A stretch of DNA of 35,503 nucleotides from Chloroflexota bacterium (GTDB lineage Bacteria; Chloroflexota; Anaerolineae; Aggregatilineales; Phototrophicaceae), in NCBI GenBank assembly GCA_026713245.1, contig JAPOOU010000221.1:1-35503 (forward strand), in the 5' to 3' direction. The position numbers were made by a program, and so were the translations under genes. Below, piece by piece: positions 22,988 through 31,704 of this stretch (the stretch's first letter is position 1; each line of letters begins with the position of its first letter). A model generated the notes under the pieces. That model did not search any database, was not told where the DNA came from, and saw only the letters and a program-made list of their open reading frames with translations.

Positions 22988-23773
22988 TTAATTCGCGCGG
23001 CCGCGCATCAAAATGTGTCGATTGACGAAGGTCGCCGCCTCCGTCCCCCAGTCGATTGGGTCCATCCAGTCTCGCGCGATCGGCGATGTCTCGCGCAACA
23101 TCCGGATCAACTCTGCAATTGTTTCTTCATCATTGCCTTGCCGCCTCGCCCAATCGAGAAAGTCATGGCGCTTGATGTATTCTTCGCTGTGCTCAACAAC
23201 GATGCCGGCCTCGGCAAACATCGCATGCCACTCGGCGCTGTTGAAGGCGCGATGATGGCTGGGATCGCGCAGGCGCTCGAAGTCATCAACGAAACGAGCC
23301 GCCCCTTGATCATCCGGCAGTAACTGATCCTGAAGCAGCAACAGGCCTCCCGGTTTCAAAACGCGGGCGCACTCGCGCGCAAAGGCTTTCGCGTTGGGGA
23401 AGTGATGGGGGGCAATGCGGCAAGTCACCAGGTCGAAGCGCGCGTCTTCGAACGGCATGTTCTCGGCGTCAGCCTGCCGAAAAGAAACGTTGCCTGCGCC
23501 CCGCTCCCCGGCGATAAACTGTTCCGCCTTTTCCAGCATGCGCAGCGTCAAGTCGCTGGCGATCACATGCTGTACATGTGGCGCGAACTTGAGCGCCGTA
23601 TGCCCGCCACCGGTGGCGACATCGAGCATTTGCCAGTGCGGTTGCGGTTCGGCGATCGCCAGAAGACGATCCAGGTCCGAGCCGCGTGCGTGAGTCTCGC
23701 TGGTGATGTAACCATCGGCGTATTGTGTGTAGCGCTGTTGCGACAGGGTCTTGGAGTCGGGTGTCCGGGTCAT
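22988..23773 (-). CDS. SAM-dependent methyltransferase (UbiE/type 11-like)
   Basis: The protein has 261 aa. After QQRYTQYADGYITSETHARGS... comes motif I MLDVATGGGHTALKFAP, the acidic motif in ASDLTLRMLEKAE, then ADAENMPFEDARFDLVTCRIAPHHF and LKPGGLLLLQD. These motifs are those of UbiE-like small-molecule methyltransferases (often called methyltransferase type 11). The substrate is not known; ubiquinone/menaquinone function should not be assumed. The ATG at 23773 has AAAGGAAA about 7 nt upstream, and a matching promoter lies just upstream. It is the first gene of an operon with the glycosyltransferase. Confidence 0.88.
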   Translation of the reverse strand: MTRTPDSKTLSQQRYTQYADGYITSETHARGSDLDRLLAIAEPQPHWQMLDVATGGGHTALKFAPHVQHVIASDLTLRMLEKAEQFIAGERGAGNVSFRQADAENMPFEDARFDLVTCRIAPHHFPNAKAFARECARVLKPGGLLLLQDQLLPDDQGAARFVDDFERLRDPSHHRAFNSAEWHAMFAEAGIVVEHSEEYIKRHDFLDWARRQGNDEETIAELIRMLRETSPIARDWMDPIDWGTEAATFVNRHILMRGRAN

Positions 23774-23807
23774 ATTGCTTTCCTTTGCTGCTGCGTCCGC
23801 CAAGGCT

Positions 23808-23836
23808 ATCATACAGCAGTTTCTGCATATCGTCAG
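23808..23836 (-). promoter_or_regulatory. Candidate promoter of the methyltransferase-glycosyltransferase operon
   Basis: On the minus strand, CTGACG (23836-23831) and TATGAT (23813-23808) are separated by 17 bp. Transcription would begin near 23801, 28 nt before the ATG at 23773. Confidence 0.4.
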
Positions 23837-24017
23837 CGCGACGGCAGACGCCAAAATGACGTCCTGGATAACAGCGGTTGAATATCGTGTTTGCGCTATG
23901 GATGCAAATACACCAATGCCGCCTCGAACGCGCAGCGAATCGCGTTCTGCATATGATGAAGCTGTTACAATTGGCGCAGCTTAATCCGTCCGTCAAATCC
24001 GATTCCCAGAGGTCATT

Positions 24018-25985
24018 ATGCCAGACAAACGCCCGATCCAACCGGAAGATCTTTTTAATCTGCGCTTTCTCAACGGTGGCAAGCTGTCGCCCGACGCCTC
24101 CCAAGTCGTCTACGCCGTTTCGCAGATCAACGCCGAGGAAGACAAGGAGTATGTGACGATTTACCTGCTCGACCTCGACCGCCGATCGACCAAACAGCTA
24201 ACAAGCGGTGTAGCCAAGGACAGCAATCCGCAATGGTCGCCGGATGGCGGGTCAATCGCGTTCGTCTCCGACCGCGCTGGCGAGCAGCAGCTATTTCTGA
24301 TTCCGGTTGATGGCGGCGAGGCGCGTCAATTGACCGAAGCCGAGCGCGGAATCGGCGGCGGATTCGCCTGGTCGCCCGATGGCGGCAGGATTGCCTTCAG
24401 CGCGGCGCCCGCCGGCGAGACTCTCGACCTGGGCAAAGAACCTTATCGCGTCGATCGCACAGTTTACCGCTTCGACGCCATCGGCTATCTCGATCAAACG
24501 GTTCAGGACATTTACGTGCTTGAGCTCGCAAGCGGCGAAACGCGTCAATTGACTGACGACCGCAGCAACAACGTTAACCCGCGCTGGTCGCCCGCAGGGA
24601 GCGAGATCCTATACGACGCCGCGATGCAAGCCGACGCCGCCCGCGCCATGACGCCTGATCTGATGACGGTGGATCTGGGCGGGGTTCGAAAGACGATACT
24701 TCAGCGATGGGCATCCATTCAGGGCGCTAACTTCACGCCGGACGGCAAGCGAATCGTATTTGTCGGTCGACCGGATGACGGCAAGCCGATCGGCAGTAAA
24801 TCCGATCTTTATGCGCTTGATCTCGCAACCGGCGACCTGGAAAACCGAACGACGACTTGGCTAATCGGCGTCGGTGGCCGCTTGTCGCTGGATATGCCCA
24901 TTTCCGGATTGAGCGAATGGAATACCGCGATCACGGACGACGGCGGGACGGCAATAACTACGGTGCAAGAGGGCGGCGCCAATCACATTTATCGGATCGC
25001 CCTAAGCGGTACGGAATTGTGCCTGGCCCTCACCAAGGGCGAGCGCGCCCTTTTCCCCCTGGACCTATGTGGAGATCAACTGCTCTATGCCAGCACCTCG
25101 CTCAACGCCCCTCCCGATCTGCACCTTGCCAACATGACCGTCGGCAGTCATCGGCAACTCAGCCACTTGAACGGCGGTCACCTGTCGGCCCTTGATCTGC
25201 CTGGCGCCGAGCGCCTGCTTTGGGAAAGCGTAGATGGTGTCGAGGTTGAGGGCTGGTATATGAAGCCGGCTAGAGGGGAAGCGCCTTATCCGACGATTCT
25301 GTATATCCACGGTGGCCCGCACGCCGCCTATGGCTATGGCTTTCACTTCGATTTTCAAATGCTGGCGGGCGCCGGCTATGGCGTGCTCTTCCTCAACCAT
25401 CGCGCATCCACCGGTTATGGTGACGGCTTTTCGACCGCCATCAAAGGCGATTGGGGCAATCTCGATTATCAGGATCTGATGAGCGGCGTCGATCACGCCA
25501 TTTCCCTGGGGCTGGCCGATGCCGACCGGCTTGGTGTCTGCGGGACGTCCGGCGGCGGGAACCTGTCCTGCTGGATCGTCGGGCAGACGGACCGCTTCAA
25601 AGCCGCGATTCCGCAAAATCCGGTCACAAATTGGCGCAGCTTCTACGGTACCAGTGACATTGGCATATATTTTGGTGTTGAGCAGATGGGTGGGCATCCT
25701 CACGAAGTTCCGGAAACCTATGACAAATGCTCGCCCATAAGCTATGCGCATAATTGCAAGACGCCGACCTTGCTGGTACAAAGCGAGTTGGACTGGCGCT
25801 GCCCGGCCGAACAGTCCGAACAGTTCTATACTGTGCTCAAAGCCAACGGATGTATTGTCGAAATGTTGCGGCAACCGGGCGGCTCTCATGGCGCGTCGAT
25901 TTATGGCGCCATCAACCTCCGCAGAGCGCACAACGATGCCATGCTGGACTGGTTTGCGCGTTATGTATTAGCGGAAGCCATGTAG
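24018..25985 (+). CDS. Prolyl oligopeptidase family (S9) peptidase
   Basis: The protein has 655 aa. It hydrolyses short peptides or removes acyl-amino acids. There is no signal peptide, so it should act in the cytoplasm. The N-terminal beta-propeller (about 1-400) shows repeated blades with NPQWSPDGGSIAFVSDR and FAWSPDGGRIAFS (WD40-like/TolB-like). The C-terminal alpha/beta-hydrolase has YPTILYIHGGPHAAYG and nucleophile S511 in VCGTSGGGNLSCW. The acid is D592 (QSELDWRCP) and the base H624 (PGGSHGAS). The order Ser-Asp-His fits clan SC. It most resembles acylaminoacyl-peptidase-like S9C enzymes, but the subtype is inference. AGAGGT precedes the ATG. Copy C of the dispersed repeat follows the stop. 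Confidence 0.93.
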   Translation: MPDKRPIQPEDLFNLRFLNGGKLSPDASQVVYAVSQINAEEDKEYVTIYLLDLDRRSTKQLTSGVAKDSNPQWSPDGGSIAFVSDRAGEQQLFLIPVDGGEARQLTEAERGIGGGFAWSPDGGRIAFSAAPAGETLDLGKEPYRVDRTVYRFDAIGYLDQTVQDIYVLELASGETRQLTDDRSNNVNPRWSPAGSEILYDAAMQADAARAMTPDLMTVDLGGVRKTILQRWASIQGANFTPDGKRIVFVGRPDDGKPIGSKSDLYALDLATGDLENRTTTWLIGVGGRLSLDMPISGLSEWNTAITDDGGTAITTVQEGGANHIYRIALSGTELCLALTKGERALFPLDLCGDQLLYASTSLNAPPDLHLANMTVGSHRQLSHLNGGHLSALDLPGAERLLWESVDGVEVEGWYMKPARGEAPYPTILYIHGGPHAAYGYGFHFDFQMLAGAGYGVLFLNHRASTGYGDGFSTAIKGDWGNLDYQDLMSGVDHAISLGLADADRLGVCGTSGGGNLSCWIVGQTDRFKAAIPQNPVTNWRSFYGTSDIGIYFGVEQMGGHPHEVPETYDKCSPISYAHNCKTPTLLVQSELDWRCPAEQSEQFYTVLKANGCIVEMLRQPGGSHGASIYGAINLRRAHNDAMLDWFARYVLAEAM

Positions 25986-26007
25986 AGCCGCTGTCTGTGT
26001 AAACTGC

Positions 26008-26073
26008 GGCGCTCATGCAACGAGCAGGCTTTCAATTCTGCGTCAACATAGAAAACCTTTTCGCTTCCGCCGA
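26008..26073 (+). repeat. Dispersed intergenic repeat, copy C
   Basis: This copy has GCGCTCATGCAACGAGCAGG, then CTTTCAATTCTGCGTCAAC and CTTTTCGCTTCCGCCGA, aligning with A and B over their full core. It is the most diverged in the central GAGCGCGGCAG part, so its hairpin is poor. It lies between the convergent S9 peptidase and DUF309 genes. Confidence 0.7.
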
Positions 26074-26114
26074 CCTGCTCTAAAGAGGCGAGCGGATTCG
26101 TTAACGCCGGAGCG

Positions 26115-26873
26115 CTAGGACGCTTTCCAGGTGACGGGCTTGAGCAGGTTTCTGTCAAATAAGTCCAGTCGATCCGGACCCAGTCTTTCCAGTTCGGCAC
26201 GGACGGCGTAGGAATCGCGCCGCAGTTGCTCGACGTCGATTCCCTGGCATGTATCGGGCATGATATGCAGCCATTGTACACTCCGCTGCAGCATTTTTAG
26301 CGCGCCGCGATAGTTGTCGTTTTCGATCTGATAATATGCGACGCCTACCTGCAAAATGGCGCGATACAAGTCGCGAACCGGTCCAGTTTCCGTTACCCAC
26401 TGCTCCTCCATCAAGTCATGCTGACGGTAATAGTTGCCCTGGTTGAATTCCTGCAAGCCATTCTCCGCGAGCGCAGGCAAGCTCTCCTGACATTCACACG
26501 CCAGTTGATCCAGCATCATCGGGTCGGGAATGCGCGCGAAGTCATTCACCAATTTAAGGCCGTTCCGCTCAAACTCGCTCCATCTTGCGGTCAAATCAGC
26601 CCCGGCGAGCGTCGCCTCTGCGCGTCGTTTTTCGCTGTCGCACACGAATAAAATGGGGATGCGCCGCGTCGCCGCGCTGGATTTTGGCGCGATTACAAAG
26701 TCGCGCCAAAGCAAGTGTACGCCGTCGATCACGATCATAGCGGCGCGGGTTTCAATCAGTGTGTTCATGAAACCCTGATTGCCTGTAATCTCGACAATTT
26801 CGTAAGATGAAATTGTCGAGACTGGCGACGAAAACGATCGCCGCTCCGATACAAATACTAGGGTGCCAGACAT
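26115..26873 (-). CDS. Receiver-like domain fused to DUF309
   Basis: The protein has 252 aa. The N-terminal ~85 residues look like a degenerate response-regulator receiver: TLVFVSERRSFSS, AAMIVIDGVHLLW (D50 in the phosphoacceptor place) and IPILFVCDSEKRR, but the acidic pair near residue 9 is missing. The C-terminal part (about 130-235) is DUF309, with the H-x3-E-x2-W signature at H152-E156-W159 (QHDLMEEQW) and YRAILQVGVAYYQIENDNY. The role of DUF309 is unknown. The ATG at 26873 was preferred to TTG at 26897 because the receiver fold starts here, though its ribosome site is weak. A TATAAT at 26924-26929 on the minus strand could be its -10. Confidence 0.8.
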   Translation of the reverse strand: MSGTLVFVSERRSFSSPVSTISSYEIVEITGNQGFMNTLIETRAAMIVIDGVHLLWRDFVIAPKSSAATRRIPILFVCDSEKRRAEATLAGADLTARWSEFERNGLKLVNDFARIPDPMMLDQLACECQESLPALAENGLQEFNQGNYYRQHDLMEEQWVTETGPVRDLYRAILQVGVAYYQIENDNYRGALKMLQRSVQWLHIMPDTCQGIDVEQLRRDSYAVRAELERLGPDRLDLFDRNLLKPVTWKAS

Positions 26874-27020
26874 CGATCTGTGACTTGAAATACTCAATAC
26901 TCAATATGTGTTGCCGCGCTCGGATTATACGCCAGAACAGAATTTTTTTTAGTCCGCGTCGCAAATGATATGCGCTAAAGGCCAATATGTTTTGTTTTCG
27001 TATGTATCACTGCAATTTGC

Positions 27021-27050
27021 TTGACATTGATTACAACTGTTGCATATAAT
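27021..27050 (+). promoter_or_regulatory. Perfect-consensus sigma-70/SigA promoter for the DUF177-sigA unit
   Basis: TTGACA (27021-27026) and TATAAT (27045-27050) are both exact consensus, separated by 18 bp, in an AT-rich segment. The start would be near 27057, with a leader of about 60 nt before the DUF177 ATG. It is the strongest promoter seen in this window, and it may also drive the sigma factor gene downstream. Confidence 0.8.
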
Positions 27051-27118
27051 GCTAGAGGCTTGAATTAGGCGTACATAATACAGCTTTCAAAACGACGTTG
27101 CTACGAGGAGCATCGTGG

Positions 27119-27673
27119 ATGGGTACCGATAGCAGCGGTTATCTGAATAAGCGACTACTCAAGCTACAAGTGGGATTTCTTTTGTCGGAAGGACCGGGCA
27201 ACTCAAGAGCGATTCCGATTCACATTCCTCAGCGGCTGAACGTCGATCAAGACTTGTATCTGGAGTCACTTTCGGGCAACCTGACCTTAACGCGCACCAA
27301 AGAGGGTATCCTGGTTCAGGGTACATTGCGAGTGCATCATCGGCGGGAATGTGACCGATGCCTGAACGACTACGTAGATGAGTTTATGATTCCGCTGGCA
27401 GAGTTGTTTGCGGTGCCGCCCGATCCGAACAAATGCGTCTTTAGTGTAGATAGCAACGGTGAAATTGATCTTGGACATTTGTTACGAGAAGAAGTTATCA
27501 TCGAAGAGAGCTATCGCGCCGTTTGCCGCGACAATTGTCGCGGCTTGAGTGCCGAGAGTGGTGTTAATCTGAATTATGAGTCCGATACAGCGACAGACGA
27601 CAGTCAAGACCTGGGGAGTTACGCGGCCTGCGATCCGCGGCTGTCGATCTTGAAGCAGTTGCTGGACGAATAA
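27119..27673 (+). CDS. DUF177 (YceD-like) protein
   Basis: The protein has 184 aa. In many bacteria DUF177 proteins lie beside rpmF and have been linked to ribosome or 23S rRNA biogenesis. It has QVGFLLSEGPGNSRAIPIHI at the start and the conserved ECDRCLNDY (C78, C81). EIDLGHLLREEVIIEESYRA then leads to VCRDNC (C136, C140). The canonical next motif GLCxxCG is changed to GLSAESG (S144, S147), so the second Cys pair is incomplete. The ATG at 27119 has GAGGAG 8 nt upstream; a TTG at 27098 would add seven residues. rpmF does not follow; the primary sigma factor gene does, after 51 bp. Confidence 0.87.
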   Translation: MGTDSSGYLNKRLLKLQVGFLLSEGPGNSRAIPIHIPQRLNVDQDLYLESLSGNLTLTRTKEGILVQGTLRVHHRRECDRCLNDYVDEFMIPLAELFAVPPDPNKCVFSVDSNGEIDLGHLLREEVIIEESYRAVCRDNCRGLSAESGVNLNYESDTATDDSQDLGSYAACDPRLSILKQLLDE

Positions 27674-27724
27674 GGGTAATACTGTAGCAACCGCGAGAGC
27701 GAATTTCTGATCGCGCTCGCCACA

Positions 27725-28828
27725 ATGTTTGGGGGGGAGATCGTGAGTGATTTTGATAACAGGTATGAACCTGATATTGATCTGATCACTTATCTAGATG
27801 AGGATAAGGGTCAAAAGGAAGATTTTGAGCTTTTCTTCGACGATGATATTGACGCCTTCGCCGAAGCTTACGAAGACGATGCCGATCTGGTAGAGGATGA
27901 AGACGAACACGACCTGGGCGAAATCGCGTCCAATGATACGGTCGGCCTGTACCTCAAGGAGATGGCGCGTGTGCCACTCCTCACCATCGAAGAAGAAGTG
28001 CAACTTGCCATGCGTTTGGAGGCCGGCCGCAGCGCCGAGGTCCAGCTTTCGCATAGCCCAGATCATATCCGCAGCGCCGAATGGAAGTTCCTGGCCCAGG
28101 ATGGCCTGAACGCGCGCGAGCATTTGATCAAAGCCAATACGCGCCTGGTGGTGTCGATCGCCAAGAAGTATATGTCGCGTGGTGTTCCCTTTCTGGACTT
28201 GATACAAGAAGGCAACCTGGGTCTCATGAAGGCCGTGGAGAAATTTGACTATCACCGCGGCTATCGTTTCAGCACCTATGCCACTTGGTGGATCCGACAA
28301 ACGATTACGCGCGCCATCGCCGATCAGGGCCGTACCATCCGCGTGCCTGTCCATATGACCGATCGCATTCGCCAGTTGTACCGTATCGCGCGCGACCTGG
28401 AACAACAGCGCGGATGCAAGCCAACGGTAGAAGAAATCGCCGAAATCATGGACTGCGAGCCGCGCAAGGTGCAATGGATGCTCAAGGTCTCCTGGCAGCC
28501 GCTCAGCCTGGAGCACCCCGTAGGCAAGGACGACGATAGCGAGCTGGGCAACTTCATCGAAAACGACCGCGAACCAACGCCTTCTGATAGCGCCTATAAC
28601 AAGCTGCTCAAAGAGAAAATCGACGAGTTGCTCAATACACTGTCCCCGCGCGAGGCGCGTATCCTGCGCCTGCGTTTTGGCTTGCAGAACGGGCACAGCT
28701 ATACACTGGAGGAGGTCGGTCAAAAATTCGGTTTGACCCGCGAACGCATCCGCCAGATCGAGGGTCGGGCGCTACGCCGGCTGCGTCACCCGCGCCGCAG
28801 TCGCAAATTGCGCGATTATCTCGATTAA
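27725..28828 (+). CDS. rpoD: RNA polymerase primary sigma factor (SigA/RpoD)
   Basis: The protein has 367 aa from the ATG at 27725; a GTG at 27743 directly after a GGGGGGGAG run is an alternative. An acidic N-terminal tail (1-65) replaces a full region 1.1. Region 1.2 is [21 protein letters not shown]. Region 2 has [39 protein letters not shown] and [18 protein letters not shown], the aromatic -10 melting and recognition helix of group 1 factors. Region 3 follows the RTIRVPVHM loop. Region 4 ends with the helix-turn-helix [20 protein letters not shown] for the -35. The complete group 1 pattern fits a housekeeping sigma, and consensus promoters are visible in this window. It is shorter than E. 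coli RpoD but similar to SigA of many Gram-positive bacteria. Confidence 0.95.
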   Translation: MFGGEIVSDFDNRYEPDIDLITYLDEDKGQKEDFELFFDDDIDAFAEAYEDDADLVEDEDEHDLGEIASNDTVGLYLKEMARVPLLTIEEEVQLAMRLEAGRSAEVQLSHSPDHIRSAEWKFLAQDGLNAREHLIKANTRLVVSIAKKYMSRGVPFLDLIQEGNLGLMKAVEKFDYHRGYRFSTYATWWIRQTITRAIADQGRTIRVPVHMTDRIRQLYRIARDLEQQRGCKPTVEEIAEIMDCEPRKVQWMLKVSWQPLSLEHPVGKDDDSELGNFIENDREPTPSDSAYNKLLKEKIDELLNTLSPREARILRLRFGLQNGHSYTLEEVGQKFGLTRERIRQIEGRALRRLRHPRRSRKLRDYLD

Positions 28829-28933
28829 CCGGATTCGGACGCTACCCTCTCCAGTGCCCGCGCGCTGGAGGCTTGCCGCCCTTGTCGCCGGTAACGCGCT
28901 CTGCGCCTGTAGATCCACACTGGCACGTCGGAT

Positions 28934-29515
28934 ATGGCCAAACTCGTTCTGGTTAAGCACAGCAACAGCAACCATAGTCCAGCGCAGCCGGCGCAAGACT
29001 GGGAACTTACCCCCGATGGCTATGAACGCTGCAAGCCCTTGGCGAAGCATCTTGCCAGGTATCGGCCGCGCCGACTGTTTTCTAGTACAATGCCCAAAGC
29101 GCTGCAAACGGCCAGATCCGTTGCCGAGGGCCTCGATAATATTCCCGTAAATGAAAGTCCGCTGCTTGCCGAACATAGTCGCCGGTCAAATGCTCCCTAT
29201 GGTTCGGCTGCCGCATTTGACGCGCGCATCAGGCGGCTGTTTGAAGCGCCCGATGAACTAGTCTTCGGCGATGAAACCGCCAGTCAAGCCAGACAACGAT
29301 TCCAAAACGGTATCTTGTCACTGCTCGAATCTGCCGACCCCGAAGAAAACATTGTGGTCCTTACGCATGGAACTGTTGCTGTATTGTTCGCCGCGCAATA
29401 CAACAGCATAGACAGTTACGATCTCTGGCGAAAGCTGAAGATGCCATCAATTATTGAGATGGAAGCATCCGATTTTCGCATTTCCCAGGTAATCGAAGAC
29501 GCCGGCATCCTCTAA
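28934..29515 (+). CDS. Histidine phosphatase superfamily protein (phosphoglycerate-mutase-like)
   Basis: The protein has 193 aa. The catalytic motif near the N-terminus reads LVLVKHSNSNH: His9 is kept, but the usual RHG(E/Q) is KHS. The rest fits the branch 1 family: WELTPDGYERCKPLAKHL, FSSTMPKALQTARSVAEGL, and the second His in VVLTHGTVAVLFA. Phosphatase activity on a small phosphorylated metabolite or protein is likely, but the substrate is unknown. The gene follows sigA by 105 bp on the same strand and has no strong ribosome site. Its TAA stop overlaps the TAG stop of the convergent small ORF (29512-29515). It is the second histidine-phosphatase domain in this window, after the SixA fusion. 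Confidence 0.85.
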   Translation: MAKLVLVKHSNSNHSPAQPAQDWELTPDGYERCKPLAKHLARYRPRRLFSSTMPKALQTARSVAEGLDNIPVNESPLLAEHSRRSNAPYGSAAAFDARIRRLFEAPDELVFGDETASQARQRFQNGILSLLESADPEENIVVLTHGTVAVLFAAQYNSIDSYDLWRKLKMPSIIEMEASDFRISQVIEDAGIL

Positions 29516-29727
29516 TCTGCGATTGCGCCAAGCAACGCTTGCTCTTCGCCGGGGGAAAGATCCGCCGGCTTTGTCATTTCCTGCGGCGTCGACTTCGACC
29601 TTAGGCAGGTACCGATTGCGGTCGTCATGAGATGACGGAAGCGCAAGCCTGCGGTAAGGGCCCTCGCGCGATCAAAGGTCTTCAAGCTTTCGGCCAGTTC
29701 TTGATAGAACCATAACGGCGACTCCAT
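29512..29727 (-). CDS. Small hypothetical protein (71 aa)
   Basis: A good ribosome site (AAGGGG, 5 nt before the ATG) supports translation of this small protein. It begins MESPLWFYQELAESLKTFDR and has an internal basic helical segment LTAGLRFRHLMTTAIGTCLR, then a polar end with SPGEEQALLGAIAD. No signal, membrane segment or known domain is seen; it is probably a small helical cytoplasmic protein. It faces the histidine phosphatase gene with overlapping stops. Function unknown. Confidence 0.6.
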   Translation of the reverse strand: MESPLWFYQELAESLKTFDRARALTAGLRFRHLMTTAIGTCLRSKSTPQEMTKPADLSPGEEQALLGAIAD

Positions 29728-29758
29728 ATTTTCCCCTTCTTAAGTAATCCGTTTCTCT

Positions 29759-29830
29759 CATGCAGCCATACGGCTTAATATTGTGGGTGAGCGCGGCATT
29801 CCCGGGGACCTTTCGCTGCCTGCGAGCAGC
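29759..29830 (+). repeat. Dispersed intergenic repeat, copy E
   Basis: This copy has CATGCAGCCATACGGCTTAA, then TATTGTGGGTGAGCGCGGCA and CTTTCGCTGCCTGCGAG, aligning with copy A over the whole core. It can pair CGC-GGCA with TGCC-GCG, with one bulged base. It lies 32 bp upstream of the divergent small ORF's start and far from the gene at 30325. Confidence 0.7.
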
Positions 29831-30308
29831 TCTGTGCCCTCCGTAGTCCCCATAAAGCAATGCCAAGAAACCGAAAACATAGCGAAAATGTTGAATCTTA
29901 ACCAAATCCCGGCAGAAGCGCTCATTTCCCTGAGGCCCCGAGTAAGGGGCTGGGGAGTGGGGTTGGAAAATCTGTCGTGTCCTCAGCATGAGGCGGTGGA
30001 CCGACGGAGCAAAGGGGCGTGGGACCGCGGCACGTTTTCAGCCGAGACTATCAGGTCGCCCGAGAATACCCTACAACGTACATGCTTCAGGACGTATTTC
30101 TGCCCTAGACATACTCGTCGCCTCCTCAGCGCCTCGCGGGAAGTCGCGCGGGGGCTTGTCACGCTAACTTTTAACCACAAGCCCGCTCGTCGCCTGAACG
30201 CGCGCCAAGACAAGCCAACCCGCCTTGCTAGCGAATCGCGGCGACGCGTCTGGCAATCATACTGTTCTCGGACGCTTCGTCCGCGGTGACTTCGCAACTA
30301 CCGAACTA

Positions 30309-30317
30309 TGCTAGAAT
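30309..30317 (+). promoter_or_regulatory. Extended -10 promoter next to the M28 peptidase start
   Basis: TGCTAGAAT (30309-30317) is a TG-n extended -10 with TAGAAT (5 of 6). It ends 7 nt before the ATG at 30325, so transcription would start at or next to the start codon and give a leaderless message. No ribosome site is visible, which agrees. A convincing -35 is absent. Confidence 0.4.
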
Positions 30318-30324
30318 CACCCTC

Positions 30325-31689
30325 ATGGACAGGCATCGAAACACCATCGCCGTTTTAGGCGGCTTCTTGCTGCTCCTGGTCGCCTGCAACCTAGGCGCCG
30401 GCACGAACGCGCCGCCTACGCTGGCGCCTCTTTCGACGCGGACTCCACCACCCACGCTGGGATACGTAGCTGCAGGGCCAGCGCGCGTTAGAGGCATAGG
30501 CGCAACGCCGGCCTCGCCCTCCGACATAGAAATCAATCGCATCCTCGATCAAGTCGAATCCGACCGCCTGATGACGCATATTCGCACGCTGCAAGATTTC
30601 TATACCAGGCATGTTAACTCTACCCAAGCTTCTATCAGCCAGGGCATTGGCGCGGCAAGGGCGTATATTTCCGGTCAATTCGAGACCTATCGCCAGGCAT
30701 CCGGTGGCAACCTTTACACGTTTGACCTGCCATTTGAATCGATCACACCGGAGGGCGAGCGGCGATCACAATTCAACCTTGTCGCCGTCATTCAAGGTAC
30801 AGAAGTCGGGGCTGGCACGGTTCTGGTCGGCGCCCATTACGATAGTATCGGCCGTCCGCTCGACTCAATAGATGTGTTTGCGCCCGGCGCAAACGACAAC
30901 GGATCGGGCGTCGCGGCCGTACTGGAATTGGCGCGCATCATGAGCCAGTCGCGTTACAAAGCCACTATCATGTTTGTCCTCTTTTCCGCCGAGGAAGTTG
31001 GCAGGCAAGGCAGCAAGGCCTTCGCTTCATGGATTCGCGAGGATCAAACCGATCTAATAGGCATGATCAATGTCGATACCATCGGCAATGTGCACGATCG
31101 AAACGGGCTGGTTAACGATCGCGAATTGCGCGTGTTTTCCGCCGGACCCAACGAAAGGTCTGTTTCGCGCCGTCTGGCGCGCATGGTTAATTTCATCGGC
31201 TTCAATTATGGCGTCAATCTGGATCTAGTCGTGCAAGACGCGATAGATCGCGAAAACCGCTATGGCGATCACTTCTCTTTCAGCGAGTTGGATTACCCGG
31301 CGATCCGCCTCATCAACGCCTACGAAGAGAAACTCAATGGAGACCCGACAGACACGATCGACTATATCGAAGCCGGTTACCTCCAAGAGGCCACCAAAGC
31401 GATCCTTGCGGTCCTGACCGCCCTTGCCGACGGTCCGCGTCCCCCGAAAAACATCGTCCTGCGAACGGGCGGGGGCCAGCCCGAACTGGTTTGGGAGCCG
31501 GTGGCCGACGCCAGCGGATACATTATCGCCTTGCGACGCCCCGGTGGGCTTTTCTACGAGCGTCAGATTGTGCATAGCGAAACCAGCCTGGTATGGGACG
31601 GTTTCTCCAACTACATCGGCATCGCCATCGCAGCCAAAGACGCGCAAGGGCTGACAGGACCGCTCTCGAAGGAAATTGCACTGCCATGA
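30325..31689 (+). CDS. M28-family zinc aminopeptidase lipoprotein with C-terminal Fn3-like domain
   Basis: The protein has 454 aa. A signal peptide with lipobox LLVAC (about 16-20) anchors it outside the cell; a Pro/Thr-rich spacer follows. The peptidase domain has the zinc ligands expected for M28: H in VGAHYDSIG, bridging D in GANDNGSGVA, catalytic E and ligand E in FSAEEVG, D in INVDTIGN and the last H in YGDHFSFSELDYPAIRL. It probably trims peptides from their N-terminus. The last ~85 residues (PPKNIVLRTGGGQPELVWEP, then SGYIIALRRPGG) look like a fibronectin-III-type domain. The ATG at 30325 was chosen because the signal peptide begins here; the longer frame from 30286 adds polar residues. 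The message may be leaderless. Confidence 0.9.
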   Translation: MDRHRNTIAVLGGFLLLLVACNLGAGTNAPPTLAPLSTRTPPPTLGYVAAGPARVRGIGATPASPSDIEINRILDQVESDRLMTHIRTLQDFYTRHVNSTQASISQGIGAARAYISGQFETYRQASGGNLYTFDLPFESITPEGERRSQFNLVAVIQGTEVGAGTVLVGAHYDSIGRPLDSIDVFAPGANDNGSGVAAVLELARIMSQSRYKATIMFVLFSAEEVGRQGSKAFASWIREDQTDLIGMINVDTIGNVHDRNGLVNDRELRVFSAGPNERSVSRRLARMVNFIGFNYGVNLDLVVQDAIDRENRYGDHFSFSELDYPAIRLINAYEEKLNGDPTDTIDYIEAGYLQEATKAILAVLTALADGPRPPKNIVLRTGGGQPELVWEPVADASGYIIALRRPGGLFYERQIVHSETSLVWDGFSNYIGIAIAAKDAQGLTGPLSKEIALP

Positions 31690-31704
31690 GCTGACTTAAA
31701 ACTA

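Larger units (their letters stand above)
29728..30324. other. Long intergenic region with repeat fragments
   Basis: I found no gene in about 600 bp; short frames on both strands have no recognisable features. The region holds copy E of the dispersed repeat (29759-29830) and a G-rich run GGGGCTGGGGAGTGGGG (29946-29962). It also holds a 16-base segment CTATCAGGTCGCCCGA (30048-30063), which is found exactly, in inverse orientation, in the palindrome at 35370-35385, and the putative promoter just before 30325. It looks like a site where repeats accumulate. Confidence 0.55.

Noticed and set aside
22430..23323. Plus-strand 297-aa frame across the glycosyltransferase and methyltransferase
   Set aside because: It spans parts of two well-supported minus-strand genes and shows no domain.
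29672..29989. Minus-strand 105-aa frame in the long gap
   Set aside because: It crosses copy E of the repeat and overlaps the start of the better supported 71-aa ORF.
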